From Opisthorchis felineus (taxonomy: Eukaryota > Platyhelminthes > Trematoda > Opisthorchiida > Opisthorchiidae): a DNA stretch of 64,000 nucleotides. Positions 36,761 through 48,331 of the stretch are shown one piece after another. A program made the translations under genes and the position numbers. The notes beneath the pieces were generated by a model. That model made no database searches. It was given only the letters and a program-made list of their open reading frames with translations, and had not been told where the DNA came from. Where the stretch lies: positions 177,002 to 241,001 of the forward strand of contig SJOL01001191.1 of NCBI GenBank assembly GCA_004794785.1, read 5' to 3'. The number at the start of each line of letters is the position of its first letter. Within the stretch, counting starts at the first letter, position 1.

Positions 36761-38749
36761 ATTAGCAAACGCGATCTGATGGACATTTGAGATTCATTCA
36801 TTGGCTTCACCTGTCACACTATAATAGGAGCGTATACAACTTCCAAGATACGTCTAATGACATGTCTAACGATTTTTTGTCGGTGTGAAAGGCTATGATC
36901 CAATTAAGCGGAATAGCTTCTCGCCGGTACATTAGTTCCTAGCAGGGGTCCTGTGAATATGCAGGCAGTGTATGCACGAATTACGCTTATACAACCAGCT
37001 TCGCAAAGAAAAATCAACCAAGGTGAGTGCGTGACAAAATTGGAAAATGCGCAGAGTAACCCACTAGCGGACTTTGAATGGCTCCGAAAGTCTGTCACTC
37101 CCACACACTTGATCTTTGTCTCACCCTGCGATCGTTTACTTCGTATGAGTATGTAGCGTCTCGTGGACATGCTAGTTGGTGTATAGTCACTTGGCTGTCC
37201 AAACCGTGTGCATTTGGGGAGTGGGACATAGAAACCCGAGTGGCCTATACTGTAGATGGGGACCATGGGATCGGTAGTTGACGCTCATGTTTCACGCGCA
37301 AACTCACGCTTGACCAAGATAGTGGGTTAGGACTTTTATCCTGCTGACTTGGACTGTTCACAGCACAGCCTAGTCTCATTATGTCAACGTGGAATACTCA
37401 CTCAATGATGGCCACTGCTGCTGACTGACCCTTAGTTGGACAACGGTCTCAGGGCAGAAGGGAACTGCTAAAAACACAGATCAGCATCAAAAGTGTAGAG
37501 TCAGCATTGTTGATACCATCCTTTGAGCGAATTATCCGGACCATTTTATAACAAAGGAGACGGCTAGTTTCGGCGTCGGATCGGATGGCCATTGGATGTA
37601 TCATCTATACCAAACATGAAGTCACAGTGCCTCCGAAAATAGACAGATAGGTATGTCCGATAAGGAACAAAATATTGGGGTGGAGATGATCAACCTCAAC
37701 AGCACCCCCCATTTATCATGCGCAATCTAGGGCAAAATGAATAAATGCCGTTTTAGCCTGTCGATACATCCATACCCTTTATGCATTTGAACAAATGGAA
37801 GGAAGTCTGTAAGATTATGAAAAATTCCGGTGTCTTCGGCGTTGTTCACTTTCCACGCCGGAGTCCACGTGATTCTTTGTTTGGCCAGAGACGTTGCAAG
37901 ATGTGGCCGCCAACATGTGGGCTTCATCTGAACAAATCAACATGGTTTTACGGCTGTCAAACACTTAGGAGCCCAGGGTCGGTAATTTGGGTGCAGATGT
38001 CGGATCGTGAGAGGACGTCGGTAATAGCAGTAGGTGCATTGGGAATTTTTGCTAAAAGTCCGCAATTATGGGTACCGTTCCGATATACCCGATTTACCTT
38101 TGTTGGAGCATCGCATTCCAGCTGGATTGACGCAACACGGCGTTCAAATGGAAACAGGATAGAGAGAGGTCAGCTGACATGACGGTAATCTTTAAGGCAT
38201 ACATGTTTCCTCATGCTAGCTTTCATTGACCCCACCACACAGCGCATGGAGGAGGTACACCACGATACAGGTCCACAAGATTGAATTAACACATGAACCG
38301 ATGAGCACTACGCTGCATTTTGGAGATTTCATCTCCGCGTGAAGTCTGCTTTTCGGAAACCGGTTCATTCATTCAAGTTTTCATTGTGTGACGGCGAACC
38401 GCTGACATAATTGACAAGTAAGGACGTAGGTCGATCAGCCTAGGAGTCTAACAACTCTGCGTCAATGAAGGACGACAAATAGTTGTGCTTCTTGAGTTTT
38501 TTACAACGAGGACAGTGCGAATTTATTGAAAGCATGGTTTTTTGGGGGGTTGAATTTCATCGCAGAATGTTGTTATCCCACGAGAAAGGGGTGCTCCAAG
38601 AGACTGTAGTTACAATATGAGCATCTTTCGTTGAAGGCTTTGTTCCACAACTGCTCTATACATGTAGAATAAGAGCTTATTGAGAAGTGTGTTCGGCGCA
38701 CTGGGTCCTGCTTAAAGTACAGCTGTTATTAAGGAGTGACCAGGAAATC

Positions 38750-38862
38750 TTTGGTATGAACCCAATCCTGACTCCGATTGCCACTGCCTCTGCTTGGGTT
38801 GACTCATACTTCCTCCAGGTGACATGGCAGCTATGCAATGATAGGGTGGTGTGGTTAGCCAC
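38750..38862 (+). mobile_element. Possible decayed SINE copy
   Basis: gaacccaatcctgactcc, gactcatacttcctcc and gtgacatggcagctatgcaa follow the order of the SINE body with large gaps. Weak. Confidence 0.25.
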
Positions 38863-39359
38863 TTTTTCTTGCGTAAACGCGTGAGGACAAAAATTTCTGA
38901 ACCACCAGTGACTTTTCGGGGGGATGTGGGAATGACGCTGACCCATCTGGTCATCTTGTCACCCACGGCTTTGATCACATTTGGCTTAAACGTTAAACTG
39001 ACAATTTTTCGGTGATTCTTCTATTCTGGGTTCCACCCAGTTTTTTCTATTTGTTGTCCTAGATATCTGAAGACGTTTTTGCCTGTCTAGTACTAGCATG
39101 AGAAGGCTTTTCATATGAATTATTGTCTATAAGACAGTGAAACATTAGTGCACAACATGGCTATCAACGATGCTGCTGTTGGTTGATTTCCAGCTCTTCA
39201 GCTCACTGACTGTCAGTTGAGTGGCGCCGATCATAGATCCTTATACATGGATCATTTTCTAACCTGTTTGGAGAGGCCGTATGTATTTCACGAAGCCTTA
39301 TACATATGTCTACTCTACTCTGCTGTGGAACCTTCATCTACACACCGGCACAACGAAAC

Positions 39360-39520
39360 CTGGAAGCAGTGATGCTGTCTTTCTCCGACAGAGGACGGGT
39401 TAGTAAAGATCGGCCAGAAAATCTGCACACTCTTGCCACCCAACGGCTGACCATGGCCGCCGGCGAAGTATCCAATACGGTCAAAATACAACCAAGACTT
39501 TGGAATGAGATGTAATGACA
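39360..39520 (+). repeat. Dispersed repeat, copy 1
   Basis: cagaggacgggttagtaaag, gatcggcc, caacggctgacc and aatacggtcaaaat recur in the same order at 47.66-47.81 kb. Family unknown. Confidence 0.5.
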
Positions 39521-40434
39521 GACCGGAATGACTTTCATTGAGAGTTAGGTTAATCCTATAACAGGAACATTCGAAGAAGCTATCATACGCCAACTGAAAT
39601 CGTCTGTCGCTAGAGTTTATAAAAAAACCTCCGTCCGAGAGAGAAACAATTTGATCAGTCCCAAATTTTCTACAGTAAAAACAGCATTTTGTTTTTAGAG
39701 GACAAAGTCTCCGAAAATCGAGTGAAAAAACTCAACAAACGAAACAACCAATGTATGACTGGTGGACAGTTTCAACTGCAACCCTGGCTTTACTTCGGTC
39801 AGCATGAGATGGACCGGAGTCTAGCCATTGAAACAAGCCAAAATAAGATGGTTTGTTATCAGTCTGCATTTAAACGCAGAGTACACCGCTTGAACATTTC
39901 GCGCTGTGGGAGTGTGTCCATAATTCATGGTCTTGTGGAAACTACAGGAAGTTTTGGGGATGAACAAGCTGAAGCAAAACCCACAACAACCATCATAGAT
40001 GCCAGAAGCTGGGTGAAGAACATCTGAGACTTTGGGTTATAGGGTGTACAACTGGGTGTACACGAGCCATCAAGGTTCCTTAAAGCGACTGAAACTTGGA
40101 AAGAAAAAATGGAAAAACTTGTACGACCGAATGTTTGGAACTATTCCAAAAGTAAAATGATTGACCAGCAACGTTTTAGCAGAATTAGTTAGATTTCCCA
40201 ACTAGTACCCCGAAGTAAGAAACATGTCAACTGCTCCTGAATGATACTTCTCATAAAGAAACACTCCACAGTTTTTTCTGTAAATGAAGTGTTCTACAGT
40301 GTGTGATGTTTGTCCTTGATTTGCAAGGACAGCCGGCTCTACATCTCGAAATGCTTATTCTTTGGTTGTTACCAGGAACGACTGAAGAACAACCAATTAA
40401 TTGGAGAATACAAAGCTTACAATACAAAACTTAC

Positions 40435-41292
40435 AGAGGCATCGATCTCACGCATTTCTTCTTCACTGATCTCGTATAAACTGTCGTCTGCAGAAATGGA
40501 ATTCGATTCCCCGCCAGACTTGGTAGGTGCTGCGACCTGTTCCACGGAATTGGTCGCTATCGCTGTGTTATTAGAAGGATGATGATATTGCGAGGTCAAT
40601 CCATCCTGGTGGTTTGGCACTGAAACCATGCACGGAAATGCTGAACACGTGGAAGGTGTGGGAACAGTAGGCACATGGGTGGATGTGGAGGAGGCAACTT
40701 GGGTAGGGTCAAATGGTAGGGTAGCGGATGACGTGGTAATGGCACCACCGTCCATGACGATGGAAGCAGTGGAGACGGAAGAGGGTGCATTGGAGTCTAC
40801 ATATACTATGTTAGAACCATCTGGTTGTTTGTGTAAGGGAGTGGCAGTCAGCCGAAACTTGCCATTGTCACTAACCACTGCAAACGGTCTGGTGGGGCAA
40901 CTGGGGGTAGAGGCAGTTGTTGAAGAGGATACCACAATGGGAGTAAGATAGCTATCTGCTTGATGTGCTGCCCATAACGTATTCGGGGGATAAGACGAAT
41001 GGTAGTTATTTTGTGTGGGATACATAGCGTATTGGGGCTCAGCACTACCCGTTGCAGTGCGCACGTAGGATGCCAGGTGTTGAGGGACTTGGGCGCCAGA
41101 GGATTTCACAGCTGAGAGTGAGATGAATCCACCGAGTTGGGGAGAGTAGATGTGATGAGAAGCCATTTGATTGGAATCACTGTATAGATCATAAGCTACG
41201 GCAAGGGCTGTTCCGAGCCCTAAACTTCCAACATGCACTTCTTTTCGTTCGTCCAGTTTGACTGGTTCCAAAGGTGAGACGGTATCAGTGGG
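40435..41292 (-). CDS. BEN-domain protein, internal exon coding the Ser/Thr-rich N-terminal part
   Basis: An 858-nt exon, exactly 286 codons, open throughout. It is the longest non-repeat open frame in the window and well beyond chance. On the minus strand it follows a TTTAG acceptor, begins CCC ACT GAT, and ends GAT GCC TCT before a strong GTAAGT donor, so both intron phases are 0. An in-frame TAG sits directly upstream of the CCC codon, which marks the exon edge. No ATG start is assumed: the frame could be opened from a TTG at 41271, but the splice acceptor is the better explanation. The peptide is rich in Ser, Thr, Pro, His and Tyr with no domain I recognise, and ends in an acidic stretch (DSLYEISEEEMREIDAS). 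Low-complexity composition like this is common in disordered regions of transcription regulators. If the exon stood alone, the product would end three residues beyond a perfect donor, which is unlikely. Confidence 0.78.
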
Positions 41293-42179
41293 CTAAAGGG
41301 CAATCAAACAAATATTGAGTGGATAGAAAACAGCTGTATATGCGTTATAAGTAAAAATACCCTATACATCTCTATCTGGTCTAGCCCATGCAGCAATCGG
41401 GCCAGGGTTAAGAGTTTATGCAAGCTGACAAAAGCCGGTTGACCTTCGAACGGAACGATACAGAACTACTAGGTGGCACCGAATCCAAACATGTGCATCT
41501 TTGGAAACACGTCTGTATGCCGTTGATGAAAACAACTTCCCTTAATTAGCTGGCGATTCAGTCGCTAGTGGTTGTCGATGATGTTCCCGTCAATTCCCAT
41601 CCATATTGTCTAGTTTTGTTTGCAGGCGACAGCACCTGGATTTTTGCTGTAAGCTAGTGCCAAGTACCTTCTTACTTTGCCCAATCTTGTCCTTTCCATT
41701 AAAGGGCGGTAGGCGAATAAAGATGCATGTATGACAGTTGAAAACCAGCGTTTTTGTCAGTGATGGTGAGGATCCGTAATTCTGTCCATCACTAATGCGA
41801 GGTAGTTAGCATTCACCATCTTGGAAACCGATCAGCGGGATACTTAAAACTACAGTATATCTCATTGATGTAGATACTCAAGAGGTTGGACCACAGTAAA
41901 AACCATAGATTATGTTGAACTTGAGCTATGTTGCTGTTTTTCACAAGCAGCACATTAGTTGTATTGAATTACATATGGAAGTGTCTACGGGTCCTAGAAG
42001 CCGTTGTTGGTCAGTGCATAAGTCTCGGGTGACTGGCGAAAGACAAAATCCCTTCCCGAATTTGGAAGGCCACTGCGCCGTTTGCGGAACTCCAATATTT
42101 CTGACATCAATGTGATATCAGTTTGACCGCCAAGATTAAGGTCCACAATGTTGCGGTCTGATCTGGCCCACCTTGTGGA
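41293..42179. other. Upstream flank or intron of the BEN gene
   Basis: Begins with the acceptor and pyrimidine tract of the 41.29 kb exon (minus strand). No upstream exon could be identified in it. Confidence 0.45.
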
Positions 42180-42790
42180 TAAGAGACGTGACCGGTGTGT
42201 GTCAAAGACATTTAAAAGCTCTCCGTGTCTGACCATCGGTGCTTCCAAAGCGTTGCGCGGGTGTGGTGGGAACATCAGATCAAATGCTGAGGTACGTCGG
42301 ACGGTTTAAAGGAAAATTAGCTCTTTCTCGATAGATTAGCTGGTCACACTCCACAGGCTACGCTGGTTAGGTCACGTACTTCGTACGTCAGAGGACCGTT
42401 CGTCTCGTTTAGCTCACTTCACCCAGCCATATATCGGATGGGATTGACGTAGGGACGGTCAGTTGATGACTCAGCAACGAAGCATGGAACCCGTTACCAG
42501 TTGGTTCAGTCGTGTTGGCAACTGCCGTTTTCCCGTAGGACGAGACAAACCAATAGTTAGTGGCCCTGATAGATATGGCAGTCACGTAACCAGTGGCAAT
42601 CCTACATCAAATCTGACGCCTTCAATGCATAGCAACCGCACCTCCTGTCATATCGAATAAATGGAATCATTTAACGTAAATGCACTGATTGGGTCATCAC
42701 CTCCACCCTTCCTTATCCTTCATGAATCTATCTGCAACAGCTGGTACACGGTTCGTAGCTGAAAAACTGAACCGAATTGAATGAAATTAG
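42180..42790 (+). mobile_element. RTE-type element, 3' end with UTR
   Basis: Plus-strand pieces in order are SDHRCFQSVARVWWEHQIKC, then (42350-42440) LHRLRWLGHVLRTSEDRSSR, then QLMTQQRSMEPVTSWFSRVG and NCRFPVGRD. The ORF tail ends near 42660. The following sequence (cctccacccttcctta, then tggtacacggttcgtagctg and aactgaaccgaattgaat) matches the end of the copy at 44.6 kb. That shared end supports a common retrotransposon 3' UTR terminating in an AATTGAA-like run. The ORF has stops and shifts. Confidence 0.75.
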
Positions 42791-43115
42791 GGTCAGGACG
42801 CAACTGTAAGAGTCGCTGCCTGTTGACTGTGCGGCAGGTATCCATTCCAGATTTCATTTCACGGACGGTCAGTCGACCACCTTGGCATTTGTGTCACTCG
42901 CTAATATGACGACGTCAGTGCATTTTCTCGGGGTCAGAGGGATAAACTTACACAGCAAACAGGGACCGGATTTATGCCTGGTGGTACTCACCCTGATAGG
43001 GCTACAGGACCGAAAGCTGCGAAGACGAATCCAACCAAACCAGGCTCGTTCAGCCATTGAACTGAACTTAACCACTATGGCGTACATACCAGGAGACACT
43101 GCATCAGGGGGGGGG

Positions 43116-43272
43116 GCGAGATGGCTCAAGTGGTTAGAGTGCGAATTTACTAACCGGAAGGTACGTGGTTCGAACCCGACGTCTGCCTCTCAACTTCCCC
43201 TGTCTAGCCTTGGGCAACCTGGCAGTATCTCAGCCCTGGTACTTCCTTTGGGTGGCATGGCAGATAGGCACT
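43116..43272 (+). mobile_element. tRNA-derived SINE, 3' truncated
   Basis: An intact head (gcgagatggctcaagtgg, ggttcgaacccg) and body. It stops after catggcagataggcact, so the last 25 bp are missing. It is preceded by a G10 run. Confidence 0.75.
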
Positions 43273-43570
43273 GTTTCAGGATCATCGGAAAGCCGGAGAG
43301 TAAAGTGTGAAATATTTGATTCGTTTTTGGTAGAACGTGTACGTGTGTTTCGGATACACAGCATACATCAACATTAGAGGGTGAAAGGTCTGGGCGAGCA
43401 CTACCTGTTCGCCAAGTTAACACAAAATACGGAAGTCGGCAGCCCCTATGAAGTAAAAATCCTGAGAACCAAAAAACAGTGGTATTTTCGTTGATTTCAA
43501 TGGGTAGCTGGTCAGATGGCCAACGATCGAATGTTTGAGTGGGATCTTGTAGGGTGGGATAGGACTGGGG

Positions 43571-43754
43571 AATCGTTCAGCTGTAGCACCCTTTCAATGC
43601 CTAACTACCATGCCACCCGAAGGAAGCACGAGGGCTGGGATACTGCCAGGTTGCCCAAGCCTAGACAGGGGAAGTCGAGAGGCAGAGGTCGGGTTCGAAC
43701 CACGGACTTTCTGGTCAGTAAATTCGCGATCTAACCACTGAGTTATCTCGCCCA
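43571..43754 (-). mobile_element. tRNA-derived SINE, full length
   Basis: Minus-strand copy from gggcgagataactcagtggt to ggtgctacagctgaacgatt. It forms an inverted pair with the 43.12-43.27 kb copy 300 bp away. Confidence 0.8.
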
Positions 43755-44354
43755 TAGGACTGGGGAAACAAACTATGATAGCAATTGATACTTTCCGGTT
43801 GACCAGGAAGGTGATTCGATTTAGACGGCACACCTCGTGCCTTTGACTCAAAAGTCTGAACTGCGGTTTAGTAGTCGGTGGGGTTTCCTTAGAGGATCTA
43901 GCTCGAGTCAAAAAAATCAGCTGTCCGGTCCACTTGGCTGTCGAGGACTGACCTGCCCCGAGGATGCCGAGAGTAATATATAAATGCCTGAGTCATAGTG
44001 TGCGTCCGCAACAGATGCGTTTGACGCGTTTTTGTAAGTTTTCTTGGTTTTTCGACAGGAGTTTGTAAGTCGTCGGTGGTTACGGTAGGTGATTGTGCAA
44101 TTTTCGTGGCAATTTCTAACCCGTCCCTCCCCGGGGGAAAGCAGCATCGCTGTTTTCATGAATGCGGAAATGTTCGTCGCCTCGGAAAAGCCTTACTGTC
44201 CGCTCGTATGGCGGACAGTAAGACTTCACCCTCGAATTGCTTCAAAATAGGATTACTCAAAGTACCGGGACCCGATGCTCTCCGTCTGGTCACGTAGTCG
44301 GGTTGACAACTGCCGCCTCCCTAGATAAGGACGTCGGGACTCAACTCACCAATG

Positions 44355-44605
44355 ATTAATGGCACTGGCAGAAATGGCCCAATCGAGCAGTCAGTGGCGC
44401 GCATGCATCAAAGCTATCGCTTTCAATACGTGGCTGTCCAGTTCCCAAACTAACTGAACATGCCATCGCCTAAAAGGCTTGGTTGTATGTCCCATATTGT
44501 CCCACTTTCCGGCGAAAGGAACTATAGGAGGTGGAATCAATGTGCCTATGGTACACGGTTTATAGCTGATAAATTGAACTGAACTGAATTGTCTAGTCAC
44601 TCCCC
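44355..44605 (+). mobile_element. RTE-like element, 3' end fragment
   Basis: The plus-strand frame reads LMALAEMAQSSSQWRACIKA, then IAFNTWLSSSQTN and a stop. About 100 bp later the DNA reads atggtacacggtttatagct and attgaactgaactgaatt, the same 3' UTR end as at 42.7-42.79 kb. It is a heavily 5'-truncated insertion. Confidence 0.65.
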
Positions 44606-44974
44606 CTTGGTCTTCCTGGTATGGCAGAAACTCAGGAAGCAACATTCCAGCCAGCATAGCCAGCACTACCCTGAGGCCAAGTGGTGGCTGTCGGTTGGAG
44701 GGGCACGCAGTAAGTGGAAAATTTTCACCTTTTCTGAGCACAAAATTGATACCTGTGACTTGTGAGGAAAATTGGAAGCCCATGAATTTCCTCCTACCAC
44801 ATTATACAGAAAAGCCCGGAAGAACACGAAGACAGGAATTCATCAGCAGTGCGTACCTCTTCGATCCTGCGGACGGGTCGAATCCAGAACCTTTCGTAGT
44901 GTAGCTGAACATTACCATTCAGCGACTGATATTAGGCCAGCCAACTCCTAGGGCCAATGAGTTAGATAGCAACC

Positions 44975-45112
44975 GCTCGCGACGAGCGACCCGAAGAAGG
45001 CACAAAAGCTGAGATACTGTCAGACTATTCAATCCAACAGAAGCAATAAATAGGAAAGGAACAGGTTGAAATCAGTGATCTTCCGTTCAAGAGCTTGACC
45101 CTGAAACCCCTA
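44975..45112 (-). mobile_element. SINE, strongly decayed copy
   Basis: acccgaagaaggcacaaaag and ctgagatactgtcagactat match the body in reverse. The head region (gatcttccgttcaagagc) is barely recognisable. Confidence 0.4.
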
Positions 45113-45142
45113 GCTACATCGAGCAGGTTCCCGCTGTCGATC

Positions 45143-45319
45143 TAGTTGTAATACCCTTCCGGTGCCTAGCTGCCATGCCACCCAAAGGAAGCACGAGGGC
45201 TGAGATACTGCCAGGTTGCCAAGCCTAGACGGAGGAAGTCAAGATTCAGAAGTCGGGTTCGAACCACGGGCCTTCCGGTCAGTAACTTCGCGCTCTAACA
45301 AAATGAACCATATCTCCCA
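45143..45319 (-). mobile_element. tRNA-derived SINE, full length
   Basis: Minus-strand copy with B box ggttcgaacccg and intact body. The A box is damaged (gttcattttgttagagcgc). Confidence 0.75.
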
Positions 45320-45502
45320 TCGAACCAAGGCTCAGGCAGAGAAGACTGTAACGAGCGGTCAGAACTCGACTTGGGTCAGCCTCCAGAACTCATGAGACCG
45401 AAACTGACCCTCAACAATTGTCTAACAACTGTGTTAAGCCGCAGTGTTCCCTCTACGGTAAATAATCTGTGAAGAACCCAGTGCAAGGTAAGTCGTGGAT
45501 AT

Positions 45503-45690
45503 GAGATCCACATAGCTCAGTGGTTAGGGGTTGCAGTTACTGACCAGAAGGCCCGTGGTTCGAATCCAACCCAGAGCATCTCGACTGCTTCCGTCTGGGC
45601 TTTAGCAGCCTGAGTATCTCAGCCCTCGCGCTTCCTTCGGATGGCATGGCAGCTTTGCGCCTAAAGGGTGTTACAGCTAGACTATTCTTT
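45503..45690 (+). mobile_element. tRNA-derived SINE, full length
   Basis: A box in catagctcagtggttagg, B box ggttcgaatcc, then the full body and gtgttacagctagactattc. Confidence 0.75.
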
Positions 45691-46041
45691 TTATATATTC
45701 AAGCCGTTTGTACAGCGCTACACAAATTTAACTAAGACGCACGTACAGAGTACACTGTAGCTTGGCGGAATTAACCACACTGACATCCTGCAACAGTAAA
45801 GGTAACCTAGAATTGTCGCAAACCCTACTCACAGCAATGTTGGGATGATTTAAGGTTTCTAAACTTCCTCCGGAACGAATACACATTTAGATATTTCTGC
45901 ACATTTGGAGTCGTGACATGTTTTAACAAAAGTTCGCCGAATTCGGCGAATAGTTCTGCAGTGAAAAGTGGCTAGTTCGACATTTTTCCAGTTTGGATTT
46001 ACATTTCGGAACACGACCTGCGATGCAAAATAAAAAATAGT

Positions 46042-46136
46042 CATTCAGCTGTAACAACTCCGGTGCATAGCTGATCCGAAGGATCACGAAGGCTGAGACA
46101 CTGCCAGGTTGCTCAAGCCTAGACAGGAGCAGTCCG
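46042..46136 (-). mobile_element. tRNA-derived SINE, head replaced by a TA repeat
   Basis: The tail and body are present in reverse (cattcagctgtaacaactcc, gccaggttgctcaagcctag, acaggagcagtc), but the tRNA-like head is missing. A (TA)n tract begins exactly at the breakpoint. Confidence 0.65.
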
Positions 46137-46159
46137 TATATATATATATATATATATAT
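46137..46159. repeat. (TA)n microsatellite at a SINE breakpoint
   Basis: A pure TA run starting where the truncated SINE copy ends. Confidence 0.9.
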
Positions 46160-46807
46160 CCCGTTCACAGGTATCTGCAGACAGCGCCGTCAGATTACTA
46201 TTTGACCACATTTTGTTTCCATTAAGGCCGTCCACTAAAAATGACCTCTGGTATGGGTGTCGTTTATCTGACATTCCAAGGTTGAGCACTGACGCTGTCG
46301 GTTATTGGGTGTGACGTGAACTGGGTGATTGGAGGATGAGTGGCACTATGAGTTATGAGTTTAGGAAAATAATGTTGATGAGTAACTTGTGTTTAGTCAA
46401 CAGCCGGAAGGTCGAGAGTTCGAATTACTCCAGAGATTAGCATTATCCGCTGGAGGAGACCTCTACTGATGCACGGAAAACTAGCCCTTACAAAAGCTAG
46501 TGCCACGCTGTTGCCAGAAATGTTCAAGGTCTGACTCATCAAAAACACAATGTTAGCCAGAGCTCATATCACCGTGGCTCCTTTGGGGTAACTGCGAGAC
46601 TTCTAGCTGTTCACCGGCAAGTCAGCAAAGATTAAGATGAGGGTCAGACTTGAAGTATCAGTTCACGGTTAGATGGCGAGAAATACAAACTGAATTGACT
46701 CATCTCTATCAATAGTTTACTCAACTGGATCAAAGCGCCTAGGCTACTTTCAATAGGACCATATCGTCCACATGGTCTAGCGTGAAAACCAACTCCTTGG
46801 AAAAGTG

Positions 46808-46995
46808 GGGCGAGATGGCTCACTGATTAGACCGCGAATTTGCTGACCAGAAGGTCCGTGGTTCGAACCCGACCTCTGCCTCTCGACTTCCCCTGTCTAA
46901 GCTTGGGCAACTTGGCAGTATCTCAGCCCTCGTGCTTCTCTCGGGTGGCATAGCAGTTAGGCACCGAAAGGGTGCTAAAGCTGAACGATTATCTT
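46808..46995 (+). mobile_element. tRNA-derived SINE, full length, close to consensus
   Basis: It begins ggggcgagatggctcactg, has B box ggttcgaacccg, and ends gtgctaaagctgaacgatta followed by tcttattagtattatt. It is one of the cleanest copies here. Confidence 0.82.
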
Positions 46996-47664
46996 ATTAG
47001 TATTATTTTACCTTGGAAAAGTTCCTCGCCACAATCGGTTAACACAGACAGCACTCGCCTAAGGACATCATCAAAATCGAAAGTGGAGTGATGAGAGGAG
47101 GAACCACTGACAAAGATGTAGTAGGTGGGACTGAAAAAAACTGTTTTGGCAGTTAAACGTAGTCCAGCAAAGTTTCACTACGGGATTAAGTTCTTTAAGA
47201 CCTCATTCCATGTATACTTCCAGAAGCAAGACCCATGGAGTGTTTCGATCCATTGAATCGAAAGTGCACTTTAAGTCTAGAGAATCGAAACTACCTCAAA
47301 GTTTGTCTTACAGTGAAAAGTGGATGAATGCAGATTACTTAGTGCACCTTTAAATCATGGAGTAGTTCTCATAATCGTTTAACTCCTAGTTCTAGTTGAG
47401 GGAGGGGATTCAATAGTTCGGACTGTCCTGCATGCGCTTTGGGTCACGTTTGAGTGGTGGTTGAGCCTGGATAATGCAATGATCCCGCAAGCAAAGCTGC
47501 CTTGAGTTTCTTAAAAATTCAATCGGGAAAGGATCAGCCAAGGAGCAGCAATTCCCTGTATTCTGAATAATTGTAGTATGGGGCACTCTGGGAGTGAAGG
47601 CGTACGGTCCGCTGAGGTGTGAAAGTAGTGAGGTGTTTCCCCACGTGACCAGCATGTCTATATT

Positions 47665-47812
47665 TATGGAAGTGACCATGTTGCCTTTCTCCAGAGGACG
47701 GGTTAGAAATGGTCGACCCTAAAAAATGCGCAATCTGATCGCCCGCCCGTTGACCGCAACGGCCAGCGCATTATCCGACACGGTCGAAATTACTTTAAAA
47801 ATAAAGGTTCCG
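47665..47812 (+). repeat. Dispersed repeat, copy 2
   Basis: cagaggacgggttagaaatg, ggtcgacc, cccgttgacc and gacacggtcgaaat align with the 39.36-39.52 kb copy. Family unknown. Confidence 0.5.
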
Positions 47813-48194
47813 GTGGCATATGTTGTGCGACGTAGCATCAGATGTCAGACAACTCTGTCTTATCTCCTGTAGCCTGAAGCAGGTCCGGCCCCACAACCAA
47901 GTGGGTCAGTGGCTCCGGGTGGATCACCAGCAAAACCCTAAAAACTGTCTCTCAAAGTAGAGTATTGAGTCACAGATCACAGGCAGAGCCCCGGGACAAA
48001 GCCCTACTTTTCCCGCTGCCTTGTGGGCCAGATTCTTGGGTCAAAGACTCAAGGTGCGACTTCCAACTAGGCTTCTTTCCTCGGTGCCCATTCAAACCGT
48101 CTATCCATGATAAAACCTAGACACGCGCTACTAACATCCAGAAACCTAGTCACTATAGCAAAATTCAATGCCCAAACAAGAACAGTCGAAATTA

Positions 48195-48331
48195 TGAGGC
48201 TTGAACCCAACTTCAGCATCTCGACTGCTCCTGTCTAGGCTTGGGCAATCTGGCATTATCTCAGCCCTCGAGGCTCCTTCGCTTGGCATTGCAGCTCGGC
48301 ACCAAAGGGTGTTTCAGATGAACCATCATTT
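48195..48331 (+). mobile_element. tRNA-derived SINE, 5' truncated
   Basis: It starts within the B box (ggcttgaaccc) and continues through tctaggcttgggcaatctgg to agggtgtttcagatgaacca. Confidence 0.68.

Larger units (their letters stand above)
31613..40434 (-). other. BEN gene intron between the N-terminal exon and the first BEN-domain exon
   Basis: An 8,822-bp intron, GTAAGT donor and pyrimidine-rich CCAG acceptor. It contains a possible CR1 tail (32.9 kb), a CpG-dense block (33.4-33.8 kb), two RTE fragments (35.2-36.8 kb), a possible decayed SINE and one dispersed repeat copy (39.4 kb). The remainder shows nothing recognisable. Confidence 0.65.
19206..41292 (-). other. Gene span: BEN-domain protein, partial three-exon model
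   Basis: Three minus-strand exons join into one reading frame: 41292-40435 (286 codons), 31612-31420 (64 codons plus 1 nt) and 19813-19206 (2 nt plus 201 codons and TGA). The junctions are phase 0 (GTAAGT donor to a CAG acceptor) and phase 1 (GTACGT donor to a TTTAG acceptor). The second junction rebuilds a Gly codon (G+GC) and keeps a BEN domain continuous. BEN domains are alpha-helical DNA- or protein-binding modules of chromatin and transcription regulators, so a nuclear role is inferred. The first exon enters in phase 0 with an in-frame TAG just before its acceptor, so at least one upstream exon is missing. Small extra exons inside the introns cannot be excluded. Which BEN-protein family it belongs to was not determined. 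Confidence 0.75.

Noticed and set aside
41994..42275. Minus-strand reading of the 42.0-42.3 kb region (NVFDTHRSRLLSTRWAR) as RT
   Set aside because: The plus strand gives a clearer, longer RTE match (FQSVARVWWEHQ, then LRWLGHVLR) with a matching 3' UTR, so the minus frame is a shadow.
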